Counted from the stretch's first letter, positions 8,045-18,511 are shown. The stretch is 50,091 nt of DNA from Oscillibacter sp. (GCA_022791875.1 JAAVZX010000009.1:1-50091); one strand, 5' to 3'. The notes: generated by a model not told the origin, from the sequence alone. Program-made: numbers and translations.

Positions 8045-8074
8045 AAAAGAGCAATAACCTTTCGGCCATTGCTC
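8045..8074 (-). terminator. terminator of the XRE/zinc-ribbon gene
   Basis: On the minus strand GAGCAAT and ATTGCTC pair around a 12-nt loop and are followed by TTTT, 20 nt after the stop of the 8094-8531 gene. Confidence 0.6.
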
Positions 8075-8093
8075 CTTTGGTCTGTTCTGTTGG

Positions 8094-8531
8094 TTACTTC
8101 TTCCAGCGCTCCAGGGTGGGGAGGAGGTTTTGGAGGAACGCGCGGTTTTCCTCCGGGGTGCCGAAGGGCATGTGGGGCAGGCACTGCTCCACCATCTCCT
8201 CCATCGTGCAGTCCCTGACGAACTTTCCCTGATCCCAGCACCACTTGCAGTAGTGCTCATTGAGCGCGCCGTCCGGGAACCGCCCCATCTGATCCGGAGT
8301 AACCGGCATCCCGCAGCTCTGGCAGGCCAGGTCCGTCGGGTAGCCCAGCAAATCGTTGATAGTCACGCCGAACAGCCCCGACAGGGCTTGCAGCGTTTCG
8401 ATTTCCGGCACCGTCTCCCCGCATTCCCAGCGGGAAACGGCCTGCCGGGTGACATGCACTTTCTCCGCCACATCATTCTGGGACAGCCCCGCCTGTTTCC
8501 GCAGGTCCGCAAAATTTTCCTTGAATGTCAT
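8094..8531 (-). CDS. XRE-family regulator with C-terminal zinc ribbon
   Basis: About 145 residues. The N-terminal HTH of the Cro/CI type reads LRKQAGLSQNDVAEKVHVTRQAVSRWECGETVPEIETLQALSGLFGVTINDLL. This is followed by a four-cysteine zinc-binding domain (ACQSCGMPVTPDQMGRF, then HYCKWCWDQG) and a helical tail. The HTH plus CxxCGMP...YCxxC zinc-ribbon layout is known in Firmicute transcription regulators of unknown ligand. ATG 8531 is chosen because AAGGAGG precedes it; a GTG 21 nt further upstream lies before that site. It stands alone, flanked by a terminator and a one-helix membrane protein, so its target is not evident. Confidence 0.85.
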   Translation of the reverse strand: MTFKENFADLRKQAGLSQNDVAEKVHVTRQAVSRWECGETVPEIETLQALSGLFGVTINDLLGYPTDLACQSCGMPVTPDQMGRFPDGALNEHYCKWCWDQGKFVRDCTMEEMVEQCLPHMPFGTPEENRAFLQNLLPTLERWKK

Positions 8532-8596
8532 GATTTCGCCTCCTTGTTCCACATCTTACCATGCTTGGAGGCAAAGCGTCAAGCAACCGTCAATTG

Positions 8597-9004
8597 CTAC
8601 CGGAAGGTGATGGAGCCGGAAAAATGGTTCATGTCCGCCCGCCACCAGACCTCTGTTTTGGGCGGAAGCTCCACCGTAAACGCAAGCGGGTCCCCGGTCT
8701 GCCAACGCTGGAGGACGCGCCCGTCCTCCGTGTAGAACTCCAGGACCAGCGTGCCCCGGGTGTGGGTGAGTTCCACAGAGAGCTTCCCGCCCTTTTTGGA
8801 ATACCAGCGGCTCCGGTACCGGTCCGGCGTCCGCCGCCCGGAACTGGGGGCGGAGGTGCAGTTGTCGTAGAATAGTTTCTTATAATAGCCCAGTCCAGTC
8901 AGCGGGATGCCCGCCTTTTTCATCATCCAGATGCAGAAGAACATCCCCAGCGCCGCCAGCACGAGAATGACAGATGTCATCAAAATCAGGCTGAATGCGT
9001 CCAT
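8597..9004 (-). CDS. single-pass membrane protein, unknown function
   Basis: 135 residues. One N-terminal helix (LILMTSVILVLAALGMFFCIWMM) is followed by KKAGIPLTGLGYYKKLFYDNC and a beta-rich external domain ending WWRADMNHFSGSITF, which reads like a small beta-sandwich. I recognise no named family. It starts 9 nt after the stop of the glycogen debranching gene with GAGAGG upstream, so it is probably co-transcribed with it and may be expressed under the same conditions. Confidence 0.6.
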   Translation of the reverse strand: MDAFSLILMTSVILVLAALGMFFCIWMMKKAGIPLTGLGYYKKLFYDNCTSAPSSGRRTPDRYRSRWYSKKGGKLSVELTHTRGTLVLEFYTEDGRVLQRWQTGDPLAFTVELPPKTEVWWRADMNHFSGSITFR

Positions 9005-9013
9005 CCCAGCCTC

Positions 9014-11128
<2,115 letters not shown>

Positions 11129-11170
11129 GGTCGTCTCCCTTCCAGCCACGGGACTGCCTGCATACGAGGG

Positions 11171-11260
11171 ACGGGGGACGGGGGGCCTCCGGCGGCCAGA
11201 GGGCTTTGCCCTCTGGACTCCCACCAGGGAGGCACGCGCCTCCCTGGACCCTGGCAGATC
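11171..11260. repeat. interspersed palindromic repeat, family A (full form)
   Basis: GGGGGCCTCCGGCGGC, a CCAGAGGGC/GCCCTCTGG hairpin and a CCAGGGAGGC/GCCTCCCTGG hairpin, ending CCTGGCAGATC. This is the reverse complement of the copies at 35626 and 43375. It lies in the 5' leader of glgX. Confidence 0.85.
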
Positions 11261-11320
11261 AGTTCTTTTTGCGGCCTTTTGCTTTTTTGGACCATTGCTC
11301 TTTTAGGATAGAATGTTACT

Positions 11321-11349
11321 ATTATATATGATCCTGACTGCGTTGACAA
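11321..11349 (-). promoter_or_regulatory. sigma-A promoter for glgX
   Basis: Read on the minus strand: TTGTCA (11349-11344), a 17-nt spacer and TATAAT (11326-11321). Confidence 0.7.
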
Positions 11350-11470
11350 TGGAAAATCGCTGTGAATTCCATTTTTTCCTGTTTGGGTTGGGGCGGCGGG
11401 GGAAATTTTTTTGAGATTGCGAAAAATACTGCGTTCTTGCGGCGTGTTATGAGTGAAGGGAGTGAGGAAC

Positions 11471-11968
11471 GTGGTTCCATCCGGTACCAATGAAACCATC
11501 AGCCAGACCGTGGAGGCGTACAGCCAGATGCTTCTGCGGCTCGCCTGTACGCGGCTCGGGTCCACCGCAGACGCGGAGGACGCCGTGCAGGAGGCCTTCC
11601 TGCGCCTCCTGACCGCCCGCCCGTCCTTCCGGGACGAGGACCATAAGCGGGCCTGGCTCATCCGAACCACCCTTCAGCGTGCCAGCGATATCCGCCGGCG
11701 GGCGGACCGCAGACACAGCGTCCCCCTCGAAGCCGTAGCGGAGGCCATGGCGCCCGAACCGGAGGCCCTGGACCGCGCCGGAGAAATCCGCGCCGCCGTC
11801 CGCGCCCTCCCGGAGAAGTACAGCGCACCGGTCCATCTCTACTACTACGAGGGCTATTCCATCAAAGAAATTGCAAGGCTGCTGGGCCTGCCCGCCCCCA
11901 CGGTGGGCACCCGCCTGGCCCGCGGCCGGGAGCGCCTGCGGCAGCTCCTGAAGGAGGATGTCACATGA
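11471..11968 (+). CDS. ECF-type RNA polymerase sigma factor
   Basis: About 165 residues, sigma-70 family. Region 2 includes LLRLACTRLGSTADAEDAVQEAFLRLL, with the DAEDAVQEAF core that contacts the -10 element. Region 4 includes ALPEKYSAPVHLYYYEGYSIKEIARLLGLPAPTVGTRLARGRERL, an HTH for the -35. GTG 11471 is preferred because AGGGAGTGAGGAAC precedes it; a GTG at 11453 is in frame but has no site of its own. The stop overlaps the ATG of the next gene, which encodes a membrane protein with the layout of an anti-sigma factor, so the pair probably forms a signalling module that autoregulates. Confidence 0.88.
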   Translation: MVPSGTNETISQTVEAYSQMLLRLACTRLGSTADAEDAVQEAFLRLLTARPSFRDEDHKRAWLIRTTLQRASDIRRRADRRHSVPLEAVAEAMAPEPEALDRAGEIRAAVRALPEKYSAPVHLYYYEGYSIKEIARLLGLPAPTVGTRLARGRERLRQLLKEDVT

Positions 11969-12864
11969 ACCGGAATGATTACCGTCAGGCTTTCGACAGC
12001 CTCTCCTTTTCCGCCAATTTCCAGGAACGGACGGCGGACCTGCTGCAAAAGCGTGCCCGCGAACTGGAAAAGGAGTGCGAAATCATGACCATTGGAAGAA
12101 CGAAGAAGCTGGCCATTCTGATTGCCGCCTGTATGGCGCTGGTAGTGTCCGTGTCGGCGGCGGTGCTGCTGCTGTCCCCCGCCCAGGTGGCGGACGAGGC
12201 CGGACAGCCCCTGCTGGCCGAGGCGTTCCAAAGCGCGGACGCCATTGCCGTCAACGAGATGGTGGAGAGCGGGGACTTCTCCATCACCCTCCTGGGCCTG
12301 GTGTCCGGGAAGAACCTGGACGTGCTGAACCAGGACCTGGACGCCGCCCATACCTACGCCGTCCTGGCCCTGCGCAATCTGGACGGCACCCCCATTGAGA
12401 ATGAAACCTTCGATTTCATCCGCTACACCATGACCCCCCTGGTGTCCGGCTGCGCCCCCACGGCGGTGAACAACTGGACCCTGGACGCCTCCGCCCAGGG
12501 CCTGGCCCGGGACGGCGTGTACTACTACCTCCTGGACACCGCCAGCCTGGAGATGTTCGCGGACCGCACGGTCTACATGGCCTTCTACGAGGGCATGGCC
12601 CCCAGCAACAGCATTTTCCAGCTTGCAGAGGACGGAAGCATCTCCTACGCGGAGGACTTCGAGGGCGTCCAGGCCCTGTTCACCCTGCCTCTGGACCCGT
12701 CCAAGGCGGACCCCGCCGCCGCGGACGCCTTCATAGCCTCCACCGGCCTCACCGGCTGGAGCAACGAGCACACGGACGTTGAAGAAGAGGACTGGGACAC
12801 CGATATCCAGGAGGACAAAGATGGTAATCAGACGGTTATCATCACTCCCATGACAGAGCAGTAA
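11965..12864 (+). CDS. probable membrane-anchored anti-sigma factor
   Basis: 299 residues. The short cytosolic N-terminal segment (FQERTADLLQKRARELEKE) would bind the sigma factor. One membrane helix follows (LAILIAACMALVVSVSAAVLLL), then a 230-residue external domain of unknown fold with an acidic tail (DVEEEDWDTDIQEDKDG). The order and the 4-nt overlap with an ECF sigma gene are the main evidence; no zinc-binding anti-sigma signature (HxxxCxxC) is present, so it resembles the DUF4179-like class rather than ZAS proteins. The external domain presumably senses an envelope signal (inference). A strong terminator follows. Confidence 0.75.
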   Translation: MNRNDYRQAFDSLSFSANFQERTADLLQKRARELEKECEIMTIGRTKKLAILIAACMALVVSVSAAVLLLSPAQVADEAGQPLLAEAFQSADAIAVNEMVESGDFSITLLGLVSGKNLDVLNQDLDAAHTYAVLALRNLDGTPIENETFDFIRYTMTPLVSGCAPTAVNNWTLDASAQGLARDGVYYYLLDTASLEMFADRTVYMAFYEGMAPSNSIFQLAEDGSISYAEDFEGVQALFTLPLDPSKADPAAADAFIASTGLTGWSNEHTDVEEEDWDTDIQEDKDGNQTVIITPMTEQ

Positions 12865-12871
12865 ATAAAAA

Positions 12872-12917
12872 TGCCGGACCGGAACGACCCCAACGCCGTT
12901 CCGGCCCGGTATTTTTT
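12872..12917 (+). terminator. terminator of the sigma/anti-sigma operon
   Basis: GCCGGACCGGAACG pairs with CGTTCCGGCCCGG around a 10-nt loop, then TATTTTTT, starting 8 nt after the stop codon. Confidence 0.88.
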
Positions 12918-12926
12918 AATGTACCC

Positions 12927-13210
12927 GTAGGGGCGGACCTATGTGTCCGCCCCTCTTTCGCGCCCACCGCATTCCGATAGACGCACCTGTAGGGGCCGCC
13001 GCCCTCGGCGGCCCTTCCTTCGCGCCCACCGCACTTATGGGGATGCTGAAAACCTCTGCCGGGACGTGGCTCCCTGCCAGGGCGAACACGCAGGTTCGCC
13101 CCTACGGGTGCGTCCGACAAGGTGCGTCCGTCGGGGTGCGTCCGCCAAGGTGCGGTGTTCATCGCGGGACGGGACGCCCAGGGGGGCGTCCCCTACGGTG
13201 TGCGCCCCAG
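12927..13210. repeat. interspersed repeat cluster, family B
   Basis: An array of short palindromes: GTAGGGGCGGACC...TGTCCGCCC, then GTAGGGGCCGCCGCCCTCGG, GCGCCCACCGCA, GGTTCGCCCCTACGGG and GGGGCGTCCCCTACGG. The same modules occur at 33722-33914. No credible gene lies in this 366-nt gap; the open frames that cross it on the plus strand are antisense to the FIST gene or repeat-encoded. Confidence 0.8.
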
Positions 13211-13230
13211 GCAACCTCCCGGGACGCGTA

Positions 13231-14328
13231 TTATTTAATCACCAAAATAGTAGACGTCTCGTTGATATGCCCCAGGAACGCCTCGCCGCCGGTGGAGAGA
13301 CCGATGCTGGGATAGCGGCCAAACAGGGCGCAGTAGGGCTCCACCTGCTTCTCGTTGAGGATTTCCAGGGTACGGTACAGGCAGTTGAAATTGATTACGC
13401 CTGCGGGCTGATAGAGAATGGCGTCGTCCAGGGCCTTTTTGGTGTCGTCCACGATGTTGCCGATTTTCAGGACGTTGATCTCCGTGCCCTCGGGGATGCC
13501 GCAGTGGAGGGTGATGCCCTCGTCCTGGATCTGGTTGAAGGTGCGGACGAAGATCTCGTCCCCGGCCACCATGCCCAAGGGGTTAGAGACGAAGTAGTTC
13601 TGGATCTGGTCCACCGGGACTCCCAGGACCTCGGCGTAGACCTCGCCGCAGGGGCGGTTGTCGAACTCGTAGAGGACCCGGTTCCGCAGGTCGGACCTGG
13701 TGACCAGGAGCTTGCGTTCGGAGAAGATATGGGCGCTCTGGGTCTTGATCACGTCGTAGCCGTTGACGGTCCTGAGCATGGCCAGGACGGCCGCGCCCTC
13801 GTAGCTCTGCCCGTTGGCGTAGACCAGGGACGCGCCGGTATCGGCGGCGGAGGAGGAGCCGCCGACGAAGAGGACGTCGGTGACGGTGCCCAGGCGGTCC
13901 ATGAAGACCTCCTCGGCCTTCGCGCCGGACTCGAAGAGGATGATGCCGACATAGTGCTCGTAGTCGGCCAGGACTTCCTCCACGCCGCCGAAATGGCTGT
14001 GCATTTCGTCCAGGGTGCCGCGGAGGTCGGGCTCGTCGGCGATGTGCTCCACGACGCGGACGCAGGCGTCGGAGACGCTCTGGGCGTCGAAGGCCATAAG
14101 GCTGACGGAGCCGTCGGTAAAGGAGCTGCCGCAGTATTCGCTGTGGGAGGAGGAGCCGATGACGCTGGCGCCGGGGAAGGCGTTCTGGAGGGCTGTACCG
14201 GGGGCGTCGTAGGAACTGGAGGCGAAGAAGAGGACCAGCTTCGCGTCGAAGCCCGCCAGGGCGTTCTGGGCCTGGAGGGCGATCTCTTTACTGTCGGGGC
14301 CTTTCAAAGAAAGTGTTTTGACTGCCAT
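13231..14328 (-). CDS. FIST-domain sensory protein
   Basis: 365 residues. The N-terminal FIST domain has GFDAKLVLFFASSSYD, a GASVIGSSSHSEYCG block and DVLFVGGSSSAAD. The C-terminal FIST_C domain carries PCGEVYAEVLGVP, NPLGMV and GVINFNCLYRTLEIL, with a terminal YPSIGLSTGGEAFLGHIN. FIST proteins are thought to bind small ligands such as amino acids and are often coupled to signalling domains; here it is free-standing, with no kinase, methyl-acceptor or cyclase domain attached. It lies 40 nt downstream of a 66-residue gene in the same direction. RBS is GCAGGA before ATG 14328. Confidence 0.88.
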   Translation of the reverse strand: MAVKTLSLKGPDSKEIALQAQNALAGFDAKLVLFFASSSYDAPGTALQNAFPGASVIGSSSHSEYCGSSFTDGSVSLMAFDAQSVSDACVRVVEHIADEPDLRGTLDEMHSHFGGVEEVLADYEHYVGIILFESGAKAEEVFMDRLGTVTDVLFVGGSSSAADTGASLVYANGQSYEGAAVLAMLRTVNGYDVIKTQSAHIFSERKLLVTRSDLRNRVLYEFDNRPCGEVYAEVLGVPVDQIQNYFVSNPLGMVAGDEIFVRTFNQIQDEGITLHCGIPEGTEINVLKIGNIVDDTKKALDDAILYQPAGVINFNCLYRTLEILNEKQVEPYCALFGRYPSIGLSTGGEAFLGHINETSTILVIK

Positions 14329-14368
14329 AGTAAATCCTGCTTTCTCTTCAAAATTTTACGGAACCAGG

Positions 14369-14569
14369 TCACACGCGGACGCCGAATTCCTTTGCGATAT
14401 CCCGGACCTTGGCGATGACGGCGGGGTCATCGGGGGAGGCAGGGGTGTATTTATCCACCGCGATTCCCTTCAGGTACATTTTTGTTTTGACGGAATTCGC
14501 GATAACGGAGTTGCCCTTGGATTTCTGCGTGATAATGCTTTGGATCATGGAATGAATCTGCCCGGCCAA
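14369..14569 (-). CDS. small protein upstream of FIST gene, unknown function
   Basis: About 66 residues from TTG 14569, which is preceded by AGAGAGGTGA; the longer frame to 14656 has no ribosome site. Sequence features: a helical start (AGQIHSMIQSIITQKSKGNSV), then KTKMYLKGIAVDKYTP, SPDDPAVIAKVRDIAKEFGV. It has no Cys, no membrane helix and no known motif. Co-direction and a 40-nt gap to the FIST gene suggest joint expression and perhaps joint function. Confidence 0.6.
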   Translation of the reverse strand: MAGQIHSMIQSIITQKSKGNSVIANSVKTKMYLKGIAVDKYTPASPDDPAVIAKVRDIAKEFGVRV

Positions 14570-14820
14570 ACAAATCACCTCTCTAAGTAATGATGGAGCG
14601 CCCGCGGGAGCGGGACTGTAAGAGTATAGCATATCCTGCGGGCTGTTTCCATTCACTTTTTATACAAGTTTGGGGGTCTGCGGGTGGATATATTGCAGAG
14701 GGTGCAGAAAAATTTTATCCTGGTGCAGAGAAAGTCTTTGCGCTGACATACGTTGTGGAAATAGGGAGAAAATCAAGAAACTGGAAATTCTGGAAAAACA
14801 GCCTTTGAAAGTGAAAACTG

Positions 14821-14849
14821 TTGACAATTTGGTTTTTAAAGATTATAAT
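14821..14849 (+). promoter_or_regulatory. perfect sigma-A promoter for the ABC transporter operon
   Basis: TTGACA (14821-14826), a 17-nt spacer and TATAAT (14844-14849). The leader to the first start codon is about 270 nt, and 14570-15128 otherwise holds no gene. This stretch is visibly AT-richer than its surroundings. Confidence 0.88.
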
Positions 14850-14915
14850 GTGCAAAAAGGGAAAGTCTGCGAATAAATCAGAACGGAAGCTGCGAAAATT
14901 TAGTAAAGATTTTTT

Positions 14916-14958
14916 GCATGGGTACCCATGCTGTGTTCTATTCTTCAAATAGAACACA
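14916..14958. promoter_or_regulatory. two adjacent palindromes in the transporter leader (operator or RNA hairpins)
   Basis: GCATGGGTACCCATGC (14916-14931) is a perfect 16-bp palindrome. Directly abutting it, TGTGTTCTATT (14932-14942) and AATAGAACACA (14948-14958) form a perfect 11-bp inverted repeat around CTTCA. They lie about 60-100 nt downstream of the promoter. No T-run follows, so a terminator is unlikely; binding sites for dimeric repressors are the simplest reading (inference). Confidence 0.6.
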
Positions 14959-15128
14959 AAGAGCTTTGAACAAATGAAAATAAAAATAGGGATTATAGGC
15001 ACATTTGTTCCCCTGGCGGGGTGGTATGGATTTGCTGAAGCGCCGAAATCTTAGCTGACAGGCAGTAAATCGGCTGGCAGTTCCGCGCTTTTGCCGGTTA
15101 TCTCAAAAAGAATATTGGAGGGAGGATT

Positions 15129-17576
15129 ATGGGAAATTCGGTTTTTGAGCTGAAAGACATAGTAAAACGGTTTGATGTTACGGTTGCACTGAACGGCGTT
15201 GCGTTCAGCGCGGAGGCGGGAGAGGTTATAGGGCTCATAGGCCCCAACGGAGCGGGAAAATCCACGCTGATGGGCATTCTGACGGGGGTGACCCCGGCAA
15301 CATCTGGACAGATTTTTCTGCATGGAGCAGAAATCCCAGTCAAGCAGTACAATACCACGATTGCCCGGCAGAATGGCATTGCCTGCGCGTATCAGGAGTT
15401 TTCGCTGTGCTCCAACTTAAAGGTATACGAAAATTTTGCAATTACCATTATGGAGCACAGCCTGCTGGATAAGCCCGGCTGGCGCAGAGACATGCGGAGG
15501 ACTGCGTCGGAGTATCTGGGCCGGATGTTTCCCGGCAGCGGCGTGGACGTAAACGGCAAGGTCTGCGACCTGCCCATTGAGCAGAAGCAAATGGTGGAAA
15601 TCGCCTGTGCCGCGGCGTCGCGGGGCTTAAAGGTCCTGATTCTGGACGAGCCGACATCCTCCCTGACAACAAACAGGATTGGGCAGCTTCACGATTCCGT
15701 CAGGAAATTGAAGGAGTCCGGTGTTACTGTCATTTACATCACCCATAAGCTGGAGGAGATTAAGAAAATTTCCTCCCGGGTTGTGATTATGAAAAACGGG
15801 GACGCGTCCTGGAGCGGCAGCACGGAACATACCACTACGGAGCAGCTTGTGGATTTGATGGGCGGAAAGGCAGCCGCGCATATTGCGTCGAGTGCCGGCG
15901 CGGACGAGGAACGGGAGAAGCTTGTCAGCGTCAGCAATTTGAGCACCCCGGAGCTGAGGAACGTCTCCATGTCGGTTTACAGAGGGGAAGTGGTTGGCCT
16001 GTCCGGCCTGGGAGGCTCCGGACAGCGGGAACTGATTCACGAGATTTATGACGCCGCGTCGGGGAAGAAAAACAAGTCCATAGAGATTAGCGCGAAGGCG
16101 GCATACGTCAGCGGCGACCGCCAGAACGAGGGGATTTTCAGCCTCTGGAGCATCGCGGACAATATCATCATTTCCAGCCTTGACCAGCTGAGAAACTGGA
16201 AGCTGCTGAGCCAGGCCAGGCAGGACGAAATGGCTCAGAGCTGGTACGATAAGCTGCAGTTCAAAGCGGAGGGCAGGCAGGCGCCGATTACCAGCCTGTC
16301 CGGAGGCAACCAGCAGAAAGCAATCATCGGCCGCGGCCTGGCGTCAGGACACAGCCTCATCATTTTTGACGATCCGACAAGAGGCGTCGACATCGGGACG
16401 AAGGAAGAGGTATACAGAACGCTGGAGGAAATCCGGAAAGAGGGAAAGTCCGTCCTGTGGTACAGCACGGAGGACAACGAGATGTTCCAGTGCGACCGGG
16501 TGTATGTAATGCGGGACGGAGCCGTAACCCATGAACTGGCTGGAGCGGATATCACGGAGGAAAATCTGGTTTCGGCCTCCTTCCAGGAGGATACGGAGAA
16601 GTCCGGGAAAAAGGAGGCAGAGGCAGCGAAGAAAGCGGCGCCCCTCAAATCTTTACAGCCGGTTCTGTCCAGCGGCTCCTTCATTGCCGCCGTCATTTTG
16701 GCGGTGGTCTGGCTGGTAATCGGGGCCCTGAATGAGAACGCAGGCACCCGGACCGGCATGACCTACCTGATCGGAAACGCCCTTCCCCTTGTATTTGTGG
16801 CGCTGGGACAGATGTGCATTGTCCTGGCGGGGGACATCAACATGGGCATCGGCAACGCGATGGGATTGTGCAATGTTATCACGGCGACATTTCTCGTTGA
16901 GAGCCCCTTGATGGGGATAGCGGCGCTGATAGGGTTTTCCCTGATTTATATTGCGTCAGGCGTCTTAATCCATAAGCGGAACATGCCGGCCATCGTGGTG
17001 AGCCTGGGCATGTCCTCCATCTGGCTGGGGCTCGGCCTGGTGATTTTGCCGTCCCCCGGGGGCGCGGGGCTTGATTGGCTGAACGCTGCACTGAAGGTCA
17101 ATACGCCCCTGGTCCCCGTCCAGATTTACCTGTGCGCTGCGGCGGCCCTTCTTGCGTGGTACATGATTATGAGGTCGAAATACGGCATGGTCATGCGGGG
17201 GATCGGCAGCAATCCGAAATCGGTTGAGCGGAAGGGCTGGTCCCATTTCCGCGCGCATATTGCGCTGTACGCCCTCTCGGCGGTGTTTGTAATTCTGGCG
17301 GGCTTGTACAGCACCGGGATCAGCCGCAGCGCCGACCCCAATGCCTCTGCCACCTACCAGATGATGAGCATTGCCACCATTCTGCTTGGAGGGTGCAAAT
17401 TTTCCGGCGGAATTGTGGAGCCTGCCGGCGTTGTGCTGGGAGCCGTCAGTGTTTCATTGATTTCCTCCATGCTTACGTTTATGAGAGTTGACACAAATTA
17501 CCGTTCAGCGGTGATAGGCGTGATTCTGCTGATCTCCCTGGCCGGCGGTGAAATACTCAAGAGGAGGAAAAAGTGA
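15129..17576 (+). CDS. fused sugar-type ABC transporter: tandem ATPase plus permease
   Basis: 815 residues. Residues 1-500 are an RbsA-type double ATPase: NBD1 has GPNGAGKST (38-46), VLILDEPTSSL and the H-loop ITHKLEE; NBD2 has the usual degenerate P-loop (GLGGSGQRE), an intact LSGGNQQK signature, and IFDDPTRGVD, where Asp replaces the usual Walker B Glu. The NBD1 signature is weak (LPIEQKQMVEI). A charged linker (SGKKEAEAAKKAAP) then joins an RbsC-type permease (520-815), with GLGQ-like ALGQMCIVLAGDINMGIGN and LGGCKFSGGIVEP. These domains are normally separate proteins. AGGGAGG-like site before ATG 15129. The stop overlaps the next permease gene. Confidence 0.9.
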   Translation: MGNSVFELKDIVKRFDVTVALNGVAFSAEAGEVIGLIGPNGAGKSTLMGILTGVTPATSGQIFLHGAEIPVKQYNTTIARQNGIACAYQEFSLCSNLKVYENFAITIMEHSLLDKPGWRRDMRRTASEYLGRMFPGSGVDVNGKVCDLPIEQKQMVEIACAAASRGLKVLILDEPTSSLTTNRIGQLHDSVRKLKESGVTVIYITHKLEEIKKISSRVVIMKNGDASWSGSTEHTTTEQLVDLMGGKAAAHIASSAGADEEREKLVSVSNLSTPELRNVSMSVYRGEVVGLSGLGGSGQRELIHEIYDAASGKKNKSIEISAKAAYVSGDRQNEGIFSLWSIADNIIISSLDQLRNWKLLSQARQDEMAQSWYDKLQFKAEGRQAPITSLSGGNQQKAIIGRGLASGHSLIIFDDPTRGVDIGTKEEVYRTLEEIRKEGKSVLWYSTEDNEMFQCDRVYVMRDGAVTHELAGADITEENLVSASFQEDTEKSGKKEAEAAKKAAPLKSLQPVLSSGSFIAAVILAVVWLVIGALNENAGTRTGMTYLIGNALPLVFVALGQMCIVLAGDINMGIGNAMGLCNVITATFLVESPLMGIAALIGFSLIYIASGVLIHKRNMPAIVVSLGMSSIWLGLGLVILPSPGGAGLDWLNAALKVNTPLVPVQIYLCAAAALLAWYMIMRSKYGMVMRGIGSNPKSVERKGWSHFRAHIALYALSAVFVILAGLYSTGISRSADPNASATYQMMSIATILLGGCKFSGGIVEPAGVVLGAVSVSLISSMLTFMRVDTNYRSAVIGVILLISLAGGEILKRRKK

Positions 17577-18511
17577 TGGATGCTGCGAAGAAATTCATTC
17601 ATAAAAATTCCTGGATCTGGGCGGCGGCCGGAACACTGCTCATCTGGTGCGTGATCAGCGTCATGTCCGGCGGGTTTTCGCTCAAGACCATGTTCCTGAA
17701 CGCAACGCTTGCAACCTTCGCGTTTTTGCTCGGCATTTCAGAGCTGTTTATCATAACGAGCGGGGAGGGCGCGATTGACCTGTCGGTTGCCTACACGTTT
17801 ACGCTCTCCGCGTACATATCGGCAAAGCTGTTCCGCTCCGGTACGGTTTTGATGGGAATTCTGCTGATTATTGCGGTGTGCATCCTGATCGGGCTGGTGA
17901 ACAGCTTTGTGAATGTCTGCCTGCATGTCCACGCGATGATCGGAACGCTGGCTGTGGGATACATATTGTTCACGATTGTCCTGATATACGCCCAGAGCTC
18001 CACCATGGCGCCGGACAAGCTGTGGGCGAAGTTCTGCCAGTCCCAGATCGGGGGCTTCTCTGTCCCCACTGCGCTGTGCCTGATTGTGATTGCGTTTATG
18101 GTCGTGGTTCTGTACCACACAAAGTTTGGAAAGCAGCTGCACGCGGTAGGGCAGGGGCATCTAGCGGGCAAGTTCGCAGGGGTTCCCGTGAACAGAATCC
18201 TGGTCATCAGCTTTGTGTCAAGCTCCCTGATTGCGGGTCTGGGCGGCGTTATCTGCTGCGCCTATGTGAACGGCTCTTACCAGACGCTGGGAGATACCTA
18301 CCAGATGTCCGCGATTTCCGCCGCCATGATCGGCGGGACGCTGGTGTCGGGCGGCAAATCGAGCGTGGTCGGCACGTACCTCGGCGCGGTTATGCTCACG
18401 CTGCTGGGGACGCTGCTGAATCTGACCGGCCTGGCGAAGGGCTGGCAGTATGTGATCGAGGGCTTGATCATCATTATGCTGCTGGTCAGCGGGACAGGCA
18501 ATAGGCGTTGA
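17573..18511 (+). CDS. ABC transporter permease (RbsC/BPD_transp_2 family)
   Basis: About 312 residues with 8-10 membrane helices. Family hallmarks are LFIITSGEGAIDLSVAYTFTLSAYI, VHAMIGTLAVGYILFTIVLIY, GKQLHAVGQGHLAGKFAGVPV and MIGGTLVSGGKSSVVGTYLGA. Start is GTG 17573 or ATG 17576, inside the stop of the fused ATPase-permease, so translation is coupled. With the permease fused to the ATPase, the complex would have two non-identical permeases, as in AI-2 or galactofuranose-type importers, rather than the RbsC homodimer. It is followed after 132 nt by the binding protein. Confidence 0.9.
   Translation: MMDAAKKFIHKNSWIWAAAGTLLIWCVISVMSGGFSLKTMFLNATLATFAFLLGISELFIITSGEGAIDLSVAYTFTLSAYISAKLFRSGTVLMGILLIIAVCILIGLVNSFVNVCLHVHAMIGTLAVGYILFTIVLIYAQSSTMAPDKLWAKFCQSQIGGFSVPTALCLIVIAFMVVVLYHTKFGKQLHAVGQGHLAGKFAGVPVNRILVISFVSSSLIAGLGGVICCAYVNGSYQTLGDTYQMSAISAAMIGGTLVSGGKSSVVGTYLGAVMLTLLGTLLNLTGLAKGWQYVIEGLIIIMLLVSGTGNRR

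Noticed and set aside
11453..11471. GTG 11453 as sigma-factor start
   Set aside because: GTG 11471 has GGGAGTGAGG directly upstream, and the six extra residues add nothing to the family fold.
12943..14418. 491-codon plus-strand frame through repeat B and the FIST gene
   Set aside because: Its N-terminus is translated repeat sequence and the rest is antisense to the FIST gene.
14857..15128. Riboswitch in the transporter leader
   Set aside because: No conserved aptamer core that I recognise; the palindromes are better explained as DNA sites or simple hairpins.
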